Below are positions 14,613 through 24,849 of a stretch of 64,000 nt of DNA, in pieces. Position numbers and translations under genes: made by a program. This DNA is from Sphingomonas sp. PP-CE-1G-424 (lineage in GTDB: Bacteria > Pseudomonadota > Alphaproteobacteria > Sphingomonadales > Sphingomonadaceae): positions 1 through 64,000 of the forward strand of contig NZ_SLXW01000005.1 in assembly GCF_004341085.1 (NCBI RefSeq). Direction: 5' to 3'. Each line of letters opens with the position of its first letter. Position 1 is the first letter of the stretch. The notes below the pieces were generated by a model, which made no database searches, was not told where the DNA came from, and saw only the letters and a list, made by a program, of their open reading frames with translations.

Positions 14613-14875
14613 GCCCGCAGATCGCCAACCTCGTTCGCACGATTGCCCGCCAGATGGCGGCGGAGGATGTAGCGCGCATATCCTCGACATCCCGGAGTCG
14701 CCAATGTCCCGTTGCGCCATCTACGCTCGCTTCTCGTCCGACCGCCAATCCCAAACCTCGGCAGACGACCAGGTCGCGGACTGTCGGGCCCGCGCCGAGC
14801 GCGAAGGCTGGGAAGTCGTCCAGGTCTACGCCGACCTCGCCATCTCCGGCGCCAACAACAGGCGACCCGGCATGA
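14609..14875 (+). CDS. Possible small gene overlapping the recombinase start
   Basis: The frame starts at ATG 14609 inside the previous stop and would give 88 residues. Only the first 27 (MSPQIANLVRTIARQMAAED) look like protein; the rest is Ser/Pro/Thr/Arg and overlaps the recombinase gene by 172 nt. It may be a short leader peptide that couples the recombinase to the operon. Confidence 0.3.
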   Translation: MSPQIANLVRTIARQMAAEDVARISSTSRSRQCPVAPSTLASRPTANPKPRQTTRSRTVGPAPSAKAGKSSRSTPTSPSPAPTTGDPA

Positions 14876-16335
14876 CGGCAATGCTCGCCGACGCCGCGGC
14901 CGGATCGTTTGATATCGTGCTCGCTGAAGCGCTCGACCGAATCGCGCGCAACCAAGCCGACATCGCGACGATCTACCAGCGTCTGGTATTTGCGGACGTC
15001 CGGATCGAGACACTGTCCGAAGGACACGTCAACGAGCTTCACATCGGCCTGAAGGGCACGATGGGCGCTCTGTTCCTGAAGGATCTCGGCGAGAAGATTC
15101 GGCGCGGCCAGCGCGGCAGTGTGTCGCGTGGGCGGATCCCCGGCGGGCTTTGCTATGGCTACGACGTCGTTCGCGAGTTGAACGATAAGGGCGAACTGGA
15201 GGCCGGCCGCCGGCGAATCAATCCCGACCAGGCTGAAGTCGTCGTGCGGATCCTCGCCGAATACGTCGCCGGCCGAAGCCCGAAGCTGATCGCGCATGGC
15301 CTGAACCTCGACGGCATCGTCGCCGCGCGCGGCGGTGAGTGGCGCGCCAACGCGATCGTCGGGAACAAGGCGCGTATGATCGGGATCCTGCACAATCCGA
15401 TCTACGTCGGCCGCTTCGCTTATAATCGCGTCCGGATGCTCACGGATCCGGAGAGCCGCAACCGCGTCTCGCGACCGAACGCAGCCAGCGATCTGCAGTT
15501 CGCCGAGCTGCCCGAGCTGCGAATCGTGACAGACGAACTTTGGGAGGCGGCACAGGAAGCCCGTGAGCAGCGCGGGAACGGCAAGCTGGTCCATCGTCGC
15601 CGGCCGAAGCACCTGCTGTCAGGACTGGTGCGCTGCGGGCTCTGTGACGGTTCCTACACGGTCATCTCGGATAACCGGATGGGGTGCGCTCGGCATCGCG
15701 AGGCCGGCACGTGCTCCAACGCCCGCCGGATCGAGCGGACCGAGCTCCAGCGTCGGGTGATCTCTGGCTTGGAGGATCAGCTGCTATCGCCAGAGGCGGT
15801 GTCGCTGCTGGTCCGCGAATATCACGTCGCGCGCGAGAAGCAGGTTCGCGAAGGCGCGAAGACCCGCCTAGCGCTCGAGCGCCGGCTGCGTACCGCCGAG
15901 GCGGCGATCGCGAGGCTTGTGGCGGCGATCGCCGACGGAGCGGCTGACTTTTCAGACATCAAGGCGGCGCTCGCTGAGAAGACCGCAGAGCGAGATGCGG
16001 CAAGGGCCGGCCTTGGTGAGGAGGATGCGGTGCCGGTGATCGCGCTGCATCCCCGGATCGCTGAAGCATATCGCGCGAGGATCCGCGGCCTTTCTGAATC
16101 GATCGGCCGTGGCGAAGCAGCTGGCGACCCTGTCGTCGCGCAAATCCGTGAATTGATCCAAGTGGTTTACGTAAAGCCGCTGGACGACGGCAATGAAGTC
16201 GAGGTCATTCCCTCGCTTCAATCAGCGGTCGCATTTGCAACCGGTTCTAAATCGAACACCACAAGGAGGAGGTTTCCTGTGGCGGATATGATGGTAGCGA
16301 AGGAGGGACTTGAACCCCCGACCCCAGGATTATGA
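14704..16335 (+). CDS. Large serine recombinase (prophage integrase)
   Basis: The protein has 543 residues. Residues 4-150 are the serine-resolvase catalytic domain, with YARFSSDRQ holding the nucleophile Ser11 and Arg9, then ADLAISGANNRRPGM and LAEALDRIARN. Residues 165-290 form the recombinase domain, 300-340 a zinc ribbon (LVRCGLCDG and the second half GCARHREAGTCSN), and 375-440 a coiled coil. The last 14 codons, including the stop at 16333-16335, lie inside the antisense of tRNA-Met, so the C-terminus (KEGLEPPTPGL) is encoded by the chromosomal target. This places the attachment site at the tRNA 3' end, and the gene is the last one of the element. Confidence 0.93.
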   Translation: MSRCAIYARFSSDRQSQTSADDQVADCRARAEREGWEVVQVYADLAISGANNRRPGMTAMLADAAAGSFDIVLAEALDRIARNQADIATIYQRLVFADVRIETLSEGHVNELHIGLKGTMGALFLKDLGEKIRRGQRGSVSRGRIPGGLCYGYDVVRELNDKGELEAGRRRINPDQAEVVVRILAEYVAGRSPKLIAHGLNLDGIVAARGGEWRANAIVGNKARMIGILHNPIYVGRFAYNRVRMLTDPESRNRVSRPNAASDLQFAELPELRIVTDELWEAAQEAREQRGNGKLVHRRRPKHLLSGLVRCGLCDGSYTVISDNRMGCARHREAGTCSNARRIERTELQRRVISGLEDQLLSPEAVSLLVREYHVAREKQVREGAKTRLALERRLRTAEAAIARLVAAIADGAADFSDIKAALAEKTAERDAARAGLGEEDAVPVIALHPRIAEAYRARIRGLSESIGRGEAAGDPVVAQIRELIQVVYVKPLDDGNEVEVIPSLQSAVAFATGSKSNTTRRRFPVADMMVAKEGLEPPTPGL

Positions 16336-16368
16336 TTCCCGTGCTCTAACCAACTGAGCTACTTCGCC
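16292..16368 (-). tRNA. tRNA-Met (CAT), attachment site of the prophage
   Basis: A 77-nt cloverleaf with 7-bp acceptor stem, D-loop AGCTCAGTTGGTTAGAGC, anticodon CAT in the loop TCATAA, T-arm GGGTTCAAGTCCC and encoded CCA. A tRNA-Ile2 (lysidine-modified CAT) cannot be excluded by eye, but the elongator Met type fits best. The 3' half is also the end of the recombinase gene. Confidence 0.9.
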
Positions 16369-16434
16369 GTACCGTCCGTCAGGGAAGCGTTCTTCCCTGC
16401 GAGGCGCGGCCTATAGGAAGCGGTTTCGAGGCGG

Positions 16435-16953
16435 TCAAGCGAACATGTGCCGGGAAATCGCTTCCCATGGTCCGCCGCGGTACCACCACGCGCCGAGACC
16501 GGCGATTTCCACGTCCTTCGGGGTGAAATCGCGCTGCAGATTGGCGAGCAGAAGCTTGGCGACCTGCGGGCTGACCTTGTTCTGGATCGTGACGTGCGGC
16601 CGCCAGCCGCCGGCGTCCTGCGGGGTGAGCATGCCGGTGAACGCATCGGCAAGCCGCGCACGGATACCAACCAGGTCCGGAGATTCAATCCGGTAGGCGA
16701 CACCCCGTCCGAGCGACATCAGGCCACCGACACGCGCCTGCGGGGCACGGATGCCACGGGTTTCCTGGTTGAGGCGGTGCTTGAGCTCGTCGAGCCCCGA
16801 GGGCGGTAGATGGTGGAACAGCGTCAGGTGCGCGTCGAGCTGGTTGCGTTCGGGCGGAAAATGCTCACGGCGCATGGAGTCGAAGAACGCGGTATCCTGG
16901 CGGCCGAACAGGGCCGTGACGATGATCGGGGCTGGTCCCGTATCGCTGATCAT
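16435..16953 (-). CDS. 2'-5' RNA ligase family protein
   Basis: The 172-residue protein carries the two HxT/S motifs of the 2H phosphoesterase superfamily: HLTLFHHLP near residue 43 and HVTIQNKV near residue 124. The family includes ThpR/LigT, which hydrolyse or ligate 2'-5' linked RNA ends and cyclic phosphodiesters. The start ATG at 16953 overlaps the stop of kup (ATGA), so the two are co-transcribed. The ORF extends upstream into kup, but that part has no start of its own. Confidence 0.85.
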   Translation of the reverse strand: MISDTGPAPIIVTALFGRQDTAFFDSMRREHFPPERNQLDAHLTLFHHLPPSGLDELKHRLNQETRGIRAPQARVGGLMSLGRGVAYRIESPDLVGIRARLADAFTGMLTPQDAGGWRPHVTIQNKVSPQVAKLLLANLQRDFTPKDVEIAGLGAWWYRGGPWEAISRHMFA

Positions 16954-18884
16954 CAAATCTCGACCTGGCTGCCCAGCTCGACGACGCGGTTGGTCGGCAG
17001 GCGGAAGAACTCCATCGCGCTTTCCGCATTGCGCAGCATCCACGCGAACAGCTTTTCGCGCCAGATCATCATGCCGGGCTTGTCCGACGCGAGCAGCGTC
17101 TGGCGGGACAGGAAGAAGCTGGTGTCCATCATCTTGAAGTCCGCACCGCAATTATGGACTTGGCGCAGGGCGGCGGGCACGTCGGCGTCCTCCATGAAGC
17201 CGTAGCGCAGCACGAGGCGGTGGAAGCCGTCGCCAAGCTCCTCGCGCACCGCACGGTCGTTGGCGGGCCAGTAGGGCTGGCCGACGATCTTGACGGTGAG
17301 CAGGATGACGCGCTCGTGCAGCACCTTGTTGTGCTTGAGGTTGTGGAGCAGCGCGTGCGGCACGCCGTCCGCGGTCGAGGTCATGAACACCGCCGTGCCA
17401 GGCACCCGCGACGCGGAGCTGGCGGCCGAGCCGATGAACACCTTTATCGGCATTGCGGCCTCGTGCATCCGGTCGATCATCAACTGCCGCCCCTTCGACC
17501 AGGTCGTCAGGAAGGTGAAGATGATGAAGCCGACCAGCAGCGGGAACCATCCGCCAGCAGGGACCTTGGTGAGGTTCGCAGCGAAATAGGCGCCATCGAC
17601 CGTGAAGAAGATCGCCAGCAGCGGGATCGCCGCGATCTTCGGCCAGTTCCAGAGGCGGAACAGCACCACGCCGAGCAGGCACGTGTCGATGAACATCGCG
17701 CCGGTCACTGCGATCCCGTACGCGCTCGTCAGGTTCGACGAGGTGCGGAAGAACAGCACGAGCAGGATCACCATGACCATCAGCGCGCCGTTGACGAGCG
17801 GGATGTAGATCTGACCGGCGGTCGAGGCGCTGGTATGCTCGATGCGCAGACGCGGGATGAAGCCGAGCTGGATCGCCTGCTGCGTCACCGAGAACGCGCC
17901 GGAGATGACCGCCTGCGACGCGATCACAGCGGCCATCGTCGCCAGGATGACGAGCGGGAGCTGGAGGCTTTCGGGGGCGAGATTGTAGAACGGGCTGACC
18001 AGCGCCTCGCGACCCTCGCGGAACAGCAGCGCGCCCTGCCCCATGTAATTGAGGATCAGCGCGGGGAGCACGAAGAACAGCCACGACAGGCCGATCGGCT
18101 TGCGGCCGAAATGGCCCATGTCCGCATACAGCGCTTCCGCGCCCGTGACCGCGAGGACGACCGAGCCGAGTGCCAGGAACGCGCGTTCGGGATCGATGAT
18201 GAAGAACTCGACCGCATAATGCGGCGACAGCGCCCAGAGCACGCCGGGGGTCTGGACGATGCTGAGGATGCCGAGCACCGCGATGACGCTGAAATACACC
18301 AGCATGATCGGCCCGAACACGAGGCCGATCCGCGCGGTGCCACTCTTCTGCACCCAGAACAGCGCGATCAGGATGACGATCACGATCGGCAGCACCAGGC
18401 CGCCGAAAGCGGGCGCGGCGACGGCAAGGCCTTCGACCGCGGACAGCACCGACACCGCGGGCGTGATCATGCTGTCACCGTAGAACAAAGCCGTCGCAAA
18501 GACGCCGAGCAGGATGATGCCCTTGCTCCAGCGCTTCGTCTTGGTCTTGCCCGAGACCAATGCGAGCAGCGCGAGACTGCCGCCCTCGCCCTTGTTGTCG
18601 GCGCGCATGATGATGATGACGTATTTGACGGTCACGACGATCATCATCGACCAGAACATCAGGCTGATGACGCCCATGATGTGCGCGGCGTCGAGCGCAA
18701 GCTTGTGGTGGCCGGCGAAGGTCTCGCGGAAGGCGTAGAGCGGGCTGGTGCCGATATCACCAAAAACAATGCCGATCGCACCGAAGGCGAGCTTCAGCAT
18801 GCCGTCAGAGTTGTGATGCCCCGTCTCGAGATCGAGATTGGCGGGTGGCACGGTCGAGGCCGCGGCGGTCTGATCGACGCTCAC
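16953..18884 (-). CDS. kup: Potassium transporter Kup
   Basis: The 643-residue protein has 12 predicted membrane helices, beginning [20 protein letters not shown], a hallmark of the KUP/HAK family, followed by a cytoplasmic C-terminal domain. It imports K+ with protons and is usually low-affinity. Length fits the family (620-660). A divergent REP pair lies upstream (19055-19168). It forms a unit with the 2'-5' ligase-like gene downstream. Confidence 0.95.
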   Translation of the reverse strand: MSVDQTAAASTVPPANLDLETGHHNSDGMLKLAFGAIGIVFGDIGTSPLYAFRETFAGHHKLALDAAHIMGVISLMFWSMMIVVTVKYVIIIMRADNKGEGGSLALLALVSGKTKTKRWSKGIILLGVFATALFYGDSMITPAVSVLSAVEGLAVAAPAFGGLVLPIVIVILIALFWVQKSGTARIGLVFGPIMLVYFSVIAVLGILSIVQTPGVLWALSPHYAVEFFIIDPERAFLALGSVVLAVTGAEALYADMGHFGRKPIGLSWLFFVLPALILNYMGQGALLFREGREALVSPFYNLAPESLQLPLVILATMAAVIASQAVISGAFSVTQQAIQLGFIPRLRIEHTSASTAGQIYIPLVNGALMVMVILLVLFFRTSSNLTSAYGIAVTGAMFIDTCLLGVVLFRLWNWPKIAAIPLLAIFFTVDGAYFAANLTKVPAGGWFPLLVGFIIFTFLTTWSKGRQLMIDRMHEAAMPIKVFIGSAASSASRVPGTAVFMTSTADGVPHALLHNLKHNKVLHERVILLTVKIVGQPYWPANDRAVREELGDGFHRLVLRYGFMEDADVPAALRQVHNCGADFKMMDTSFFLSRQTLLASDKPGMMIWREKLFAWMLRNAESAMEFFRLPTNRVVELGSQVEI

Positions 18885-19054
18885 TGGACGGTGAATCGGC
18901 CCGGAAGTGCAGCAATACTCATCGAATTTCCGATTTCACCCTGTGCCCCAAGCCCGCGCATTTAGCATGAGCGCCGGGAGGCGGCAACGGCGGGGCTGGC
19001 AACGTGGATTAACCGCGCCTGATCGGTACCGTGAGAAAGCAGGTGCCAGCACTC

Positions 19055-19168
19055 TCTCCCCTCCCTGGAAGGGAGGGGTTGGGGGTGGGTTGGCCTGCCT
19101 GTGCCGCCGACGTTCGGTAATACGGAAGCCGACCCACCCCCGCCCCCTCCCTTCCAGGGAGGGGAGAA
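19055..19168. repeat. REP-like inverted pair R1
   Basis: Arm CCCCTCCCTGGAAGGGAGGG near 19058 is matched in inverse by CCCTCCCTTCCAGGGAGGGG near 19144, with a non-repeated spacer. It lies in the 320-nt gap between kup and the Lrp gene, which holds no other feature that I can see. Confidence 0.8.
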
Positions 19169-19204
19169 GAGTCGGGTACCCGTCGAACGTCAGTCCGCCA
19201 TCAT

Positions 19205-19645
19205 CTATCGCCTGATCACCTCGCGGATGACGAAGTGCGACGCCAGCCGAGTCACCCCCGGCAATTGCGACAGCGTCTCGCGGTGGATGCGTTCGAACGT
19301 CTCGCCGTGGCGGATCTCGACGTGGAGCATGTAGTCCGCCTCTCCGCTCATCAGGAAGCATTGCACGACCTGCGGACACTCGACGATCACCGCCTCGAAC
19401 GCCGCCATCGTCTCCTTGCGCTGATCCCGCAGCGTGACGTTGACGAGGACAATGCTCGGATCACCGCGCGCTGCCTGCGAGAGCACCGCACGATAGCCGG
19501 TGATCGCCCCGCTCTCGCGTAACTGCGCGACACGGCGATGCGCGGCGCTCGCCGACAGGCCGACCGCGTCGCCAAGCTCGGCGCTGGTCAGGTCGGAATT
19601 GGCGGCGAGCAGGTCCAGAATCCTGCGTTCGATCGTGATGCTCAA
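19205..19645 (-). CDS. Lrp/AsnC family regulator
   Basis: From a TTG at 19645 (GGGATAATC upstream) the protein has 146 residues. Residues 6-60 are the AsnC HTH (RILDLLAANSDLTSAELGDA, VGLSASAAHRRVAQLRESGA) and the rest is the effector-binding RAM domain (CPQVVQCFLMSGEADYMLHV). It is divergent from alanine dehydrogenase with 127 nt between. This is the usual AldR/AdhR arrangement, so it probably senses alanine or another amino acid and controls ald. The ORF runs further upstream but lacks a good start. Confidence 0.85.
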   Translation of the reverse strand: MSITIERRILDLLAANSDLTSAELGDAVGLSASAAHRRVAQLRESGAITGYRAVLSQAARGDPSIVLVNVTLRDQRKETMAAFEAVIVECPQVVQCFLMSGEADYMLHVEIRHGETFERIHRETLSQLPGVTRLASHFVIREVIRR

Positions 19646-19772
19646 GATTATCCCGTTTCGGCAACAATGGATGCAATCATCTTGCAGACGCGGTATCGCA
19701 CCGCGACCAGTTTGCGAACCCTTCCCGTCCAAGGCGCGCTAGTATGGCGCAAACGATAATGGAGTGGAATCA

Positions 19773-20879
<1,107 letters not shown>

Positions 20880-20930
20880 TCCGGGAACGGATACGGAACA
20901 CGGGTGTTGGACAGGGGAAAGGAATTTCCA

Positions 20931-21149
20931 ATGTCCGACACCCCGAACCCCAAGTCCGAACCGTTCTCGAACGCCGAGAAGGATCCGGATGACTGGACCA
21001 CCGGCGACGAGAAGATGACCGGTGCGCAGGCGAGCTACCTCAAGACGCTGTCCGAGGAAGCGCATGAGGAATTCGACGAGACGCTGACCAAGGCGGATGC
21101 TTCGAAGAAGATCGACGAGTTGCAGTCGAAGACCGGCCGCGGGCAGTAA
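20931..21149 (+). CDS. DUF3072 family protein
   Basis: This 72-residue hydrophilic protein has the DUF3072 core (DDWTTGDEKMTGAQASYLKT, LSEEAHEEFDETLTKADASK). These small acidic proteins are widespread and of unknown function. It has GGAAAGGAATTTCC upstream, and a REP pair follows it. Confidence 0.85.
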   Translation: MSDTPNPKSEPFSNAEKDPDDWTTGDEKMTGAQASYLKTLSEEAHEEFDETLTKADASKKIDELQSKTGRGQ

Positions 21150-21177
21150 GGCTTCCTTACAGTCACCCTTTTTCTCG

Positions 21178-21261
21178 TCATCCTGACGAAAGTCAGGATC
21201 CAGAGCCCAATAGCTTTACGTTCATGGCTCTGGATCCTGGGTCAAGCCCAGGATGACGGGA
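21178..21261. repeat. REP-like inverted pair R2 (tcatcctgacgaaagtcagg type)
   Basis: Arms CGTCATCCTGACGAAAGTC (21178) and the inverse CAAGCCCAGGATGACG (21244) flank a spacer that contains the complementary words GGATCCAGAGC and GCTCTGGATCC. The same sequence family recurs in R10 and, in part, R11. Confidence 0.8.
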
Positions 21262-21906
21262 CTATTTTTGGCTTGCGTTCGGCACGTCCTGCATGGCTAG
21301 GAACCGATCCAGCAAAGCCAGACGCGTAGCGATCTCGCCTCGGTATGAAATATTAGCCGGCGTCAATGCCAGCGCCTTTGCCCAATACGGTCTGGCCGTC
21401 GCGAACTCTCCCGCCCGCACATACGCCAGCCCTAGAAAGAACGGCGGAGCAGGATGCTTCGGCGCCAACCGCATCGCTTGCTGGAACGCGAACAACGCGG
21501 GCGGCGAAACCTGGTTGGCATCATGCGCCGCGAGCGCGTTGGCGAGCCCCGTCCACATTACCACGCTCTTCGGGGCGATCCTGAGCCCTCCGAGCAAGAC
21601 CTGCACAGCCGCGCGCCGATCGCCGATCCGCGTCATCGCGTCCGCCGCAACCAGATACGCTGCCGCGCCCGTATACCGCTCGAGCATCTGGTCGCGCAGT
21701 TCGAGCATCGCGCTGTCGTCCGGCGTCGCTGCAAGCTCGGTGGACACTTCATGGCCGGCAAGCCCCGGCTGGCCCTGCCACGCATACCCCGCCGCACCGA
21801 GCATCAACGCCGCCGCCGCCATCGTCCACAGGACGCGGTTCACCTTCAGCACCACGAGCAGCGCAAACGCCCCCGCCCCGATCGCGGCCAGCCACACATA
21901 TCCCAT
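21262..21906 (-). CDS. ccmI: Cytochrome c maturation TPR protein CcmI-like
   Basis: The 214-residue protein has two N-terminal membrane helices (MGYVWLAAIGAGAFALLVVL, VLWTMAAAALMLGAAGYAW) and TPR repeats from about residue 100. It corresponds to the CcmI part of the CcmH/I apparatus that presents apocytochrome for heme ligation. Start ATG overlaps the ccmH stop (TGATG). It is the last gene of the ccm operon. Confidence 0.85.
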   Translation of the reverse strand: MGYVWLAAIGAGAFALLVVLKVNRVLWTMAAAALMLGAAGYAWQGQPGLAGHEVSTELAATPDDSAMLELRDQMLERYTGAAAYLVAADAMTRIGDRRAAVQVLLGGLRIAPKSVVMWTGLANALAAHDANQVSPPALFAFQQAMRLAPKHPAPPFFLGLAYVRAGEFATARPYWAKALALTPANISYRGEIATRLALLDRFLAMQDVPNASQK

Positions 21907-22415
21907 CAGCGTGTTCTCCGCCGGAAACTCGAGCGCGCGATCCAGCCACCGACGCCAAGCAGCAGGATCGGCGCGAGCCACAACGGCCATGTCAGCCCCG
22001 ACAGCGGCGGGTCGTACGTCACATAATCGCCGTAACGCGAAACCAGCCAGTCGCGGATCGACGCAGGCTTCTCCCCCCGCTCGATCCGTTCACGCACTAG
22101 CGCACGCATGTCCGCGGCCATGTCGGCATCGCTATCGGCGATCGACTGCCCTTGGCAAACGAGGCAGCGCAGCGTCTCCATCAGCGCGCGCGCGGAAGCT
22201 TCTTTGGCGGGGTCGGTAAGTTGCACGTTCGCGTAATGCGCTGGCGGGGTGACCGGCTGGGCGAAGGCCGGCGAGATGCAGAGCAACAGCGCCGCAATGA
22301 CCTCCCCTCCCGCTCGCGGGAGGGGTCGGGGGAGGGCATGACGCGAACGCAGGCTCGATGAGCGGGAATTAGCCCCTCCCGCGAGCGGGAGGGGAATGAA
22401 GTGCGAGCCCCTCAC
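21906..22415 (-). CDS. ccmH: Cytochrome c maturation protein CcmH with REP-derived N-terminus
   Basis: The conserved domain has the CXXC thiol pair in TLRCLVCQGQSIADSDADMA, a signal-type helix VIAALLLCISPAFA and a C-terminal membrane anchor LWLAPILLLGVGGWIA. It reduces apocytochrome cysteines. The only good start is the GTG at 22415 overlapping the dsbE stop (GTGA). Translation from there reads straight through REP pair R3 for about 32 residues (IPLPLAGGA ... LPRPLPRAGG) before the signal helix. Without the REP the native start would have been near the signal, so this looks like an in-frame REP insertion. Confidence 0.85.
   Translation of the reverse strand: MRGSHFIPLPLAGGANSRSSSLRSRHALPRPLPRAGGEVIAALLLCISPAFAQPVTPPAHYANVQLTDPAKEASARALMETLRCLVCQGQSIADSDADMAADMRALVRERIERGEKPASIRDWLVSRYGDYVTYDPPLSGLTWPLWLAPILLLGVGGWIARSSFRRRTR
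22302..22395. repeat. REP-like inverted pair R3, inside ccmH
   Basis: Inverse arms CCTCCCGCTCGCGGGAGGGG (22305) and CCCCTCCCGCGAGCGGGAGG (22373). Same family as R6. Wholly inside the translated 5' end of ccmH. Confidence 0.85.
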
Positions 22416-22939
22416 CGTGCGTCCTTCACGGCTTGCACGATTTCGGCCACATTCTCCGGCCGGATATCGCCGATGATCTGCTTCACGACGATCCCGCGGC
22501 CGTCGATCACGAACGTCTCCGGCACCCCCGACGAGCCCAGCGTCAGTTGCACCTGGCTGGCCCGATCGCTGCCGATCCGCTCGTACGGATCGCCGTTGCG
22601 TCGGAGGAACCCGGTAATTGCCGGTGCGGTGTCGCGGATTGCTATCGCGTCGATCGGTACGCCCATCGCCTTCAGACGCATCAGTTGCGGCGCCTCCGCG
22701 ATGCACGGGATGCACCAGCTAGCGAACACGTTGAGCAACCGGGGCTTGCCCTGCCGGAACGACGCGCTGGCCAGGCCCGGTTTGCCTGAGATCATTGCGG
22801 GCAGCGCGAAATCGGGCAGCGGCTTGCCGACCATCGCCGATCGCACCACCTTCTGCGCCGGCCGGAACAGCCCGCTCGCCACCACCGCGAACAGCAGCGC
22901 GAAGATCGCCAGCGGTGCCCAGAGTGCGAACCGCTTCAT
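22412..22939 (-). CDS. dsbE: Thiol:disulfide interchange protein DsbE/CcmG
   Basis: The 175-residue protein has a membrane anchor (MKRFALWAPLAIFALLFAVV) and a thioredoxin fold with the active site FASWCIPCIAEAP. It supplies reductant to CcmH in heme ligation to cytochrome c. The start at 22939 overlaps the ccmF stop by 4 nt (ATGA); an ATG two codons earlier (22945) is possible. Confidence 0.93.
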   Translation of the reverse strand: MKRFALWAPLAIFALLFAVVASGLFRPAQKVVRSAMVGKPLPDFALPAMISGKPGLASASFRQGKPRLLNVFASWCIPCIAEAPQLMRLKAMGVPIDAIAIRDTAPAITGFLRRNGDPYERIGSDRASQVQLTLGSSGVPETFVIDGRGIVVKQIIGDIRPENVAEIVQAVKDAR

Positions 22940-24849
22940 GCCCATTCAGCCCGTATTGCAGCCCGTCGCTCGCGGAGCACCCGACCGATCAGCGACAGCA
23001 TCCCGCCGAGCGCGATCAGCACGCCGCCGAACCAGATCAACGTCACGAACGGCTTCCACCAGAGGCGGAGCTGCCAGCGCCCCTGCCCGTCCGGCTGGCC
23101 GAGCACAGTATAGAGCTGGCCGTCGAGTACCGTCAGGATCGCGGATTCATTCGTGCTCGTCGGCGGGTTGGCGAAGAAGCGGAGTTGCGGGCGCAGGATG
23201 TTCTCGCTGTCGCCCCGCGTCGCGGTCAGGCGGGCTTCCAGGGCCGACCAGTTCTCGCCGATCACTGGGGAAATCCCGTCGAGCGTCACGGTGTACGGCC
23301 CGACTCTCGCCGGCTCGCCCGCGCGCACCGCGACCAGCGTTTCCTTGGTAAACGCGCTGTCAGACGCCATCCCGGCGAGGCTGACCGCGATGCCGAGGTG
23401 CGCGATGACCATGCCGTAGGTGAACAACGGCGTGCGCTTCAGGTTGCGCTTCCACAACGGCGCGCCGCTCGCGACGGCGAGCCCGGCGGCGAGCGACAGC
23501 CCAGCCCAGGGGAGCACGCCCGGCCAGACGAACAGCAACGCGATTGCCGCCACCAGCGTCGCGCCGATCGGCAGCATCACGCGGCGCAGCACCGCTTTCG
23601 CATCGTCCCGTCGCCAGCGAAGCAGCGGCCCAACTGCCATCACCGCGACCAGCAGCAACGCGATCGGCCCCGCCGCCTTGTTAAAGAACGGCGGCCCGAC
23701 CGACAGCTGCACGCCAAAGCTCGCCGCGACGATCGGGTACAGCGTACCGATCAGGACGATCCCGAGGATCACCGACAACAGCAAATTGTTCGCGACCAGC
23801 CCGCCCTCGCGGCTGACCGGATCGAAGGTCGTGCCCGCGCGGACGGTGCCGATCCGCGCGGCGAACAGCGCGAGCGCACCGCCGATGTAGATTGCGAGCA
23901 ACGCCAGGATGAACGCGCCGCGCTCCGGGTCGACCGCGAACGCATGCACGCTCGTGAGGATGCCCGAGCGCACCAAAAACGTGCCGATCATCGACATCGA
24001 GAACGCGACCACCGCCAGCATGATCGTCCACGCGCGCAGGCCGTCGCGTGTCGCCAGCACGGTCACCGAATGGAGCAGCGCGGTGGCGGCGAGCCACGGC
24101 ATCAACGAGGCGTTCTCGACCGGATCCCAGAACCACCAGCCGCCCCAGCCGAGTTCATAATAGGCCCAATACGATCCGGCGGTGATGCCGAGCGTCAGGA
24201 ATATCCACGCGATCAGCACCCAAGGCCGCATCGCCTTCGCGAACGCTGGCCCGACATCACGCGTGACGAGGGCACCGACCGCGAACGAGAACGCGACCGA
24301 GAGGCCGACATAGCCGGTATAAAGCGTCGGCGGATGAAACGCCAAGCCGGGGTCCTGCAACAGCGGGTTGAGCCCGAGTCCGTCGGGTGCTGCGGGGTTC
24401 AACCGCGCGAACGGGTTCGAGGAGAACAGCAGGAACGCGTAGAAACCGAGCGCGATCGTCGCCTGCGCGCCGAGCGTGGCGGTGAGCGTGCGTTCGGGCA
24501 GCGAGCGCTCGAAGATCGCCACCGCGCCACCGGCCAGCCCGAGGATCGTCACCCAGAGCAGCATCGAGCCTTCGTGATTTCCCCACGCACCGGCGAACTT
24601 GTAGAGCCACGGCTTGGCGGAATGACTGTTCTCGACGACCAGCTTCACGGACATGTCGGAGTCGAGGAAGAGTTCGATCAGCAGCGCCATCGCCAGCAGT
24701 GCGAGCAGACCCTGGACGATCGCCACCGGTCGGACCGCCGCTGAGACGTCGTCACGACCGCGTGCGATGCCGATCGCTGCCATTACGAGCTGCAACGCCG
24801 CGAGCGCGCCCGCGAACCAGAGCGCGGCTAGGCCTGCTTCGGCGATCAT
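22936..24849 (-). CDS. ccmF: Cytochrome c heme lyase subunit CcmF
   Basis: The protein is 637 residues, with about 15 membrane helices, and contains the WWFWDPVENASLMPWLAATA tryptophan-rich heme-handling motif. It ligates heme delivered by CcmE to apocytochrome c with CcmH. Length matches the family. It overlaps ccmE by 4 nt and dsbE by 4 nt. Confidence 0.96.
   Translation of the reverse strand: MIAEAGLAALWFAGALAALQLVMAAIGIARGRDDVSAAVRPVAIVQGLLALLAMALLIELFLDSDMSVKLVVENSHSAKPWLYKFAGAWGNHEGSMLLWVTILGLAGGAVAIFERSLPERTLTATLGAQATIALGFYAFLLFSSNPFARLNPAAPDGLGLNPLLQDPGLAFHPPTLYTGYVGLSVAFSFAVGALVTRDVGPAFAKAMRPWVLIAWIFLTLGITAGSYWAYYELGWGGWWFWDPVENASLMPWLAATALLHSVTVLATRDGLRAWTIMLAVVAFSMSMIGTFLVRSGILTSVHAFAVDPERGAFILALLAIYIGGALALFAARIGTVRAGTTFDPVSREGGLVANNLLLSVILGIVLIGTLYPIVAASFGVQLSVGPPFFNKAAGPIALLLVAVMAVGPLLRWRRDDAKAVLRRVMLPIGATLVAAIALLFVWPGVLPWAGLSLAAGLAVASGAPLWKRNLKRTPLFTYGMVIAHLGIAVSLAGMASDSAFTKETLVAVRAGEPARVGPYTVTLDGISPVIGENWSALEARLTATRGDSENILRPQLRFFANPPTSTNESAILTVLDGQLYTVLGQPDGQGRWQLRLWWKPFVTLIWFGGVLIALGGMLSLIGRVLRERRAAIRAEWA

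Noticed and set aside
17154..18965. 603-residue plus-strand ORF opposite kup
   Set aside because: Composition (His/Arg/Asp/Glu-rich, no domains) is the shadow of a GC-rich membrane-protein gene; kup is unambiguous.
22795..24744. 649-residue plus-strand ORF opposite ccmF
   Set aside because: Same antisense artefact; ccmF on the minus strand has all its conserved motifs.
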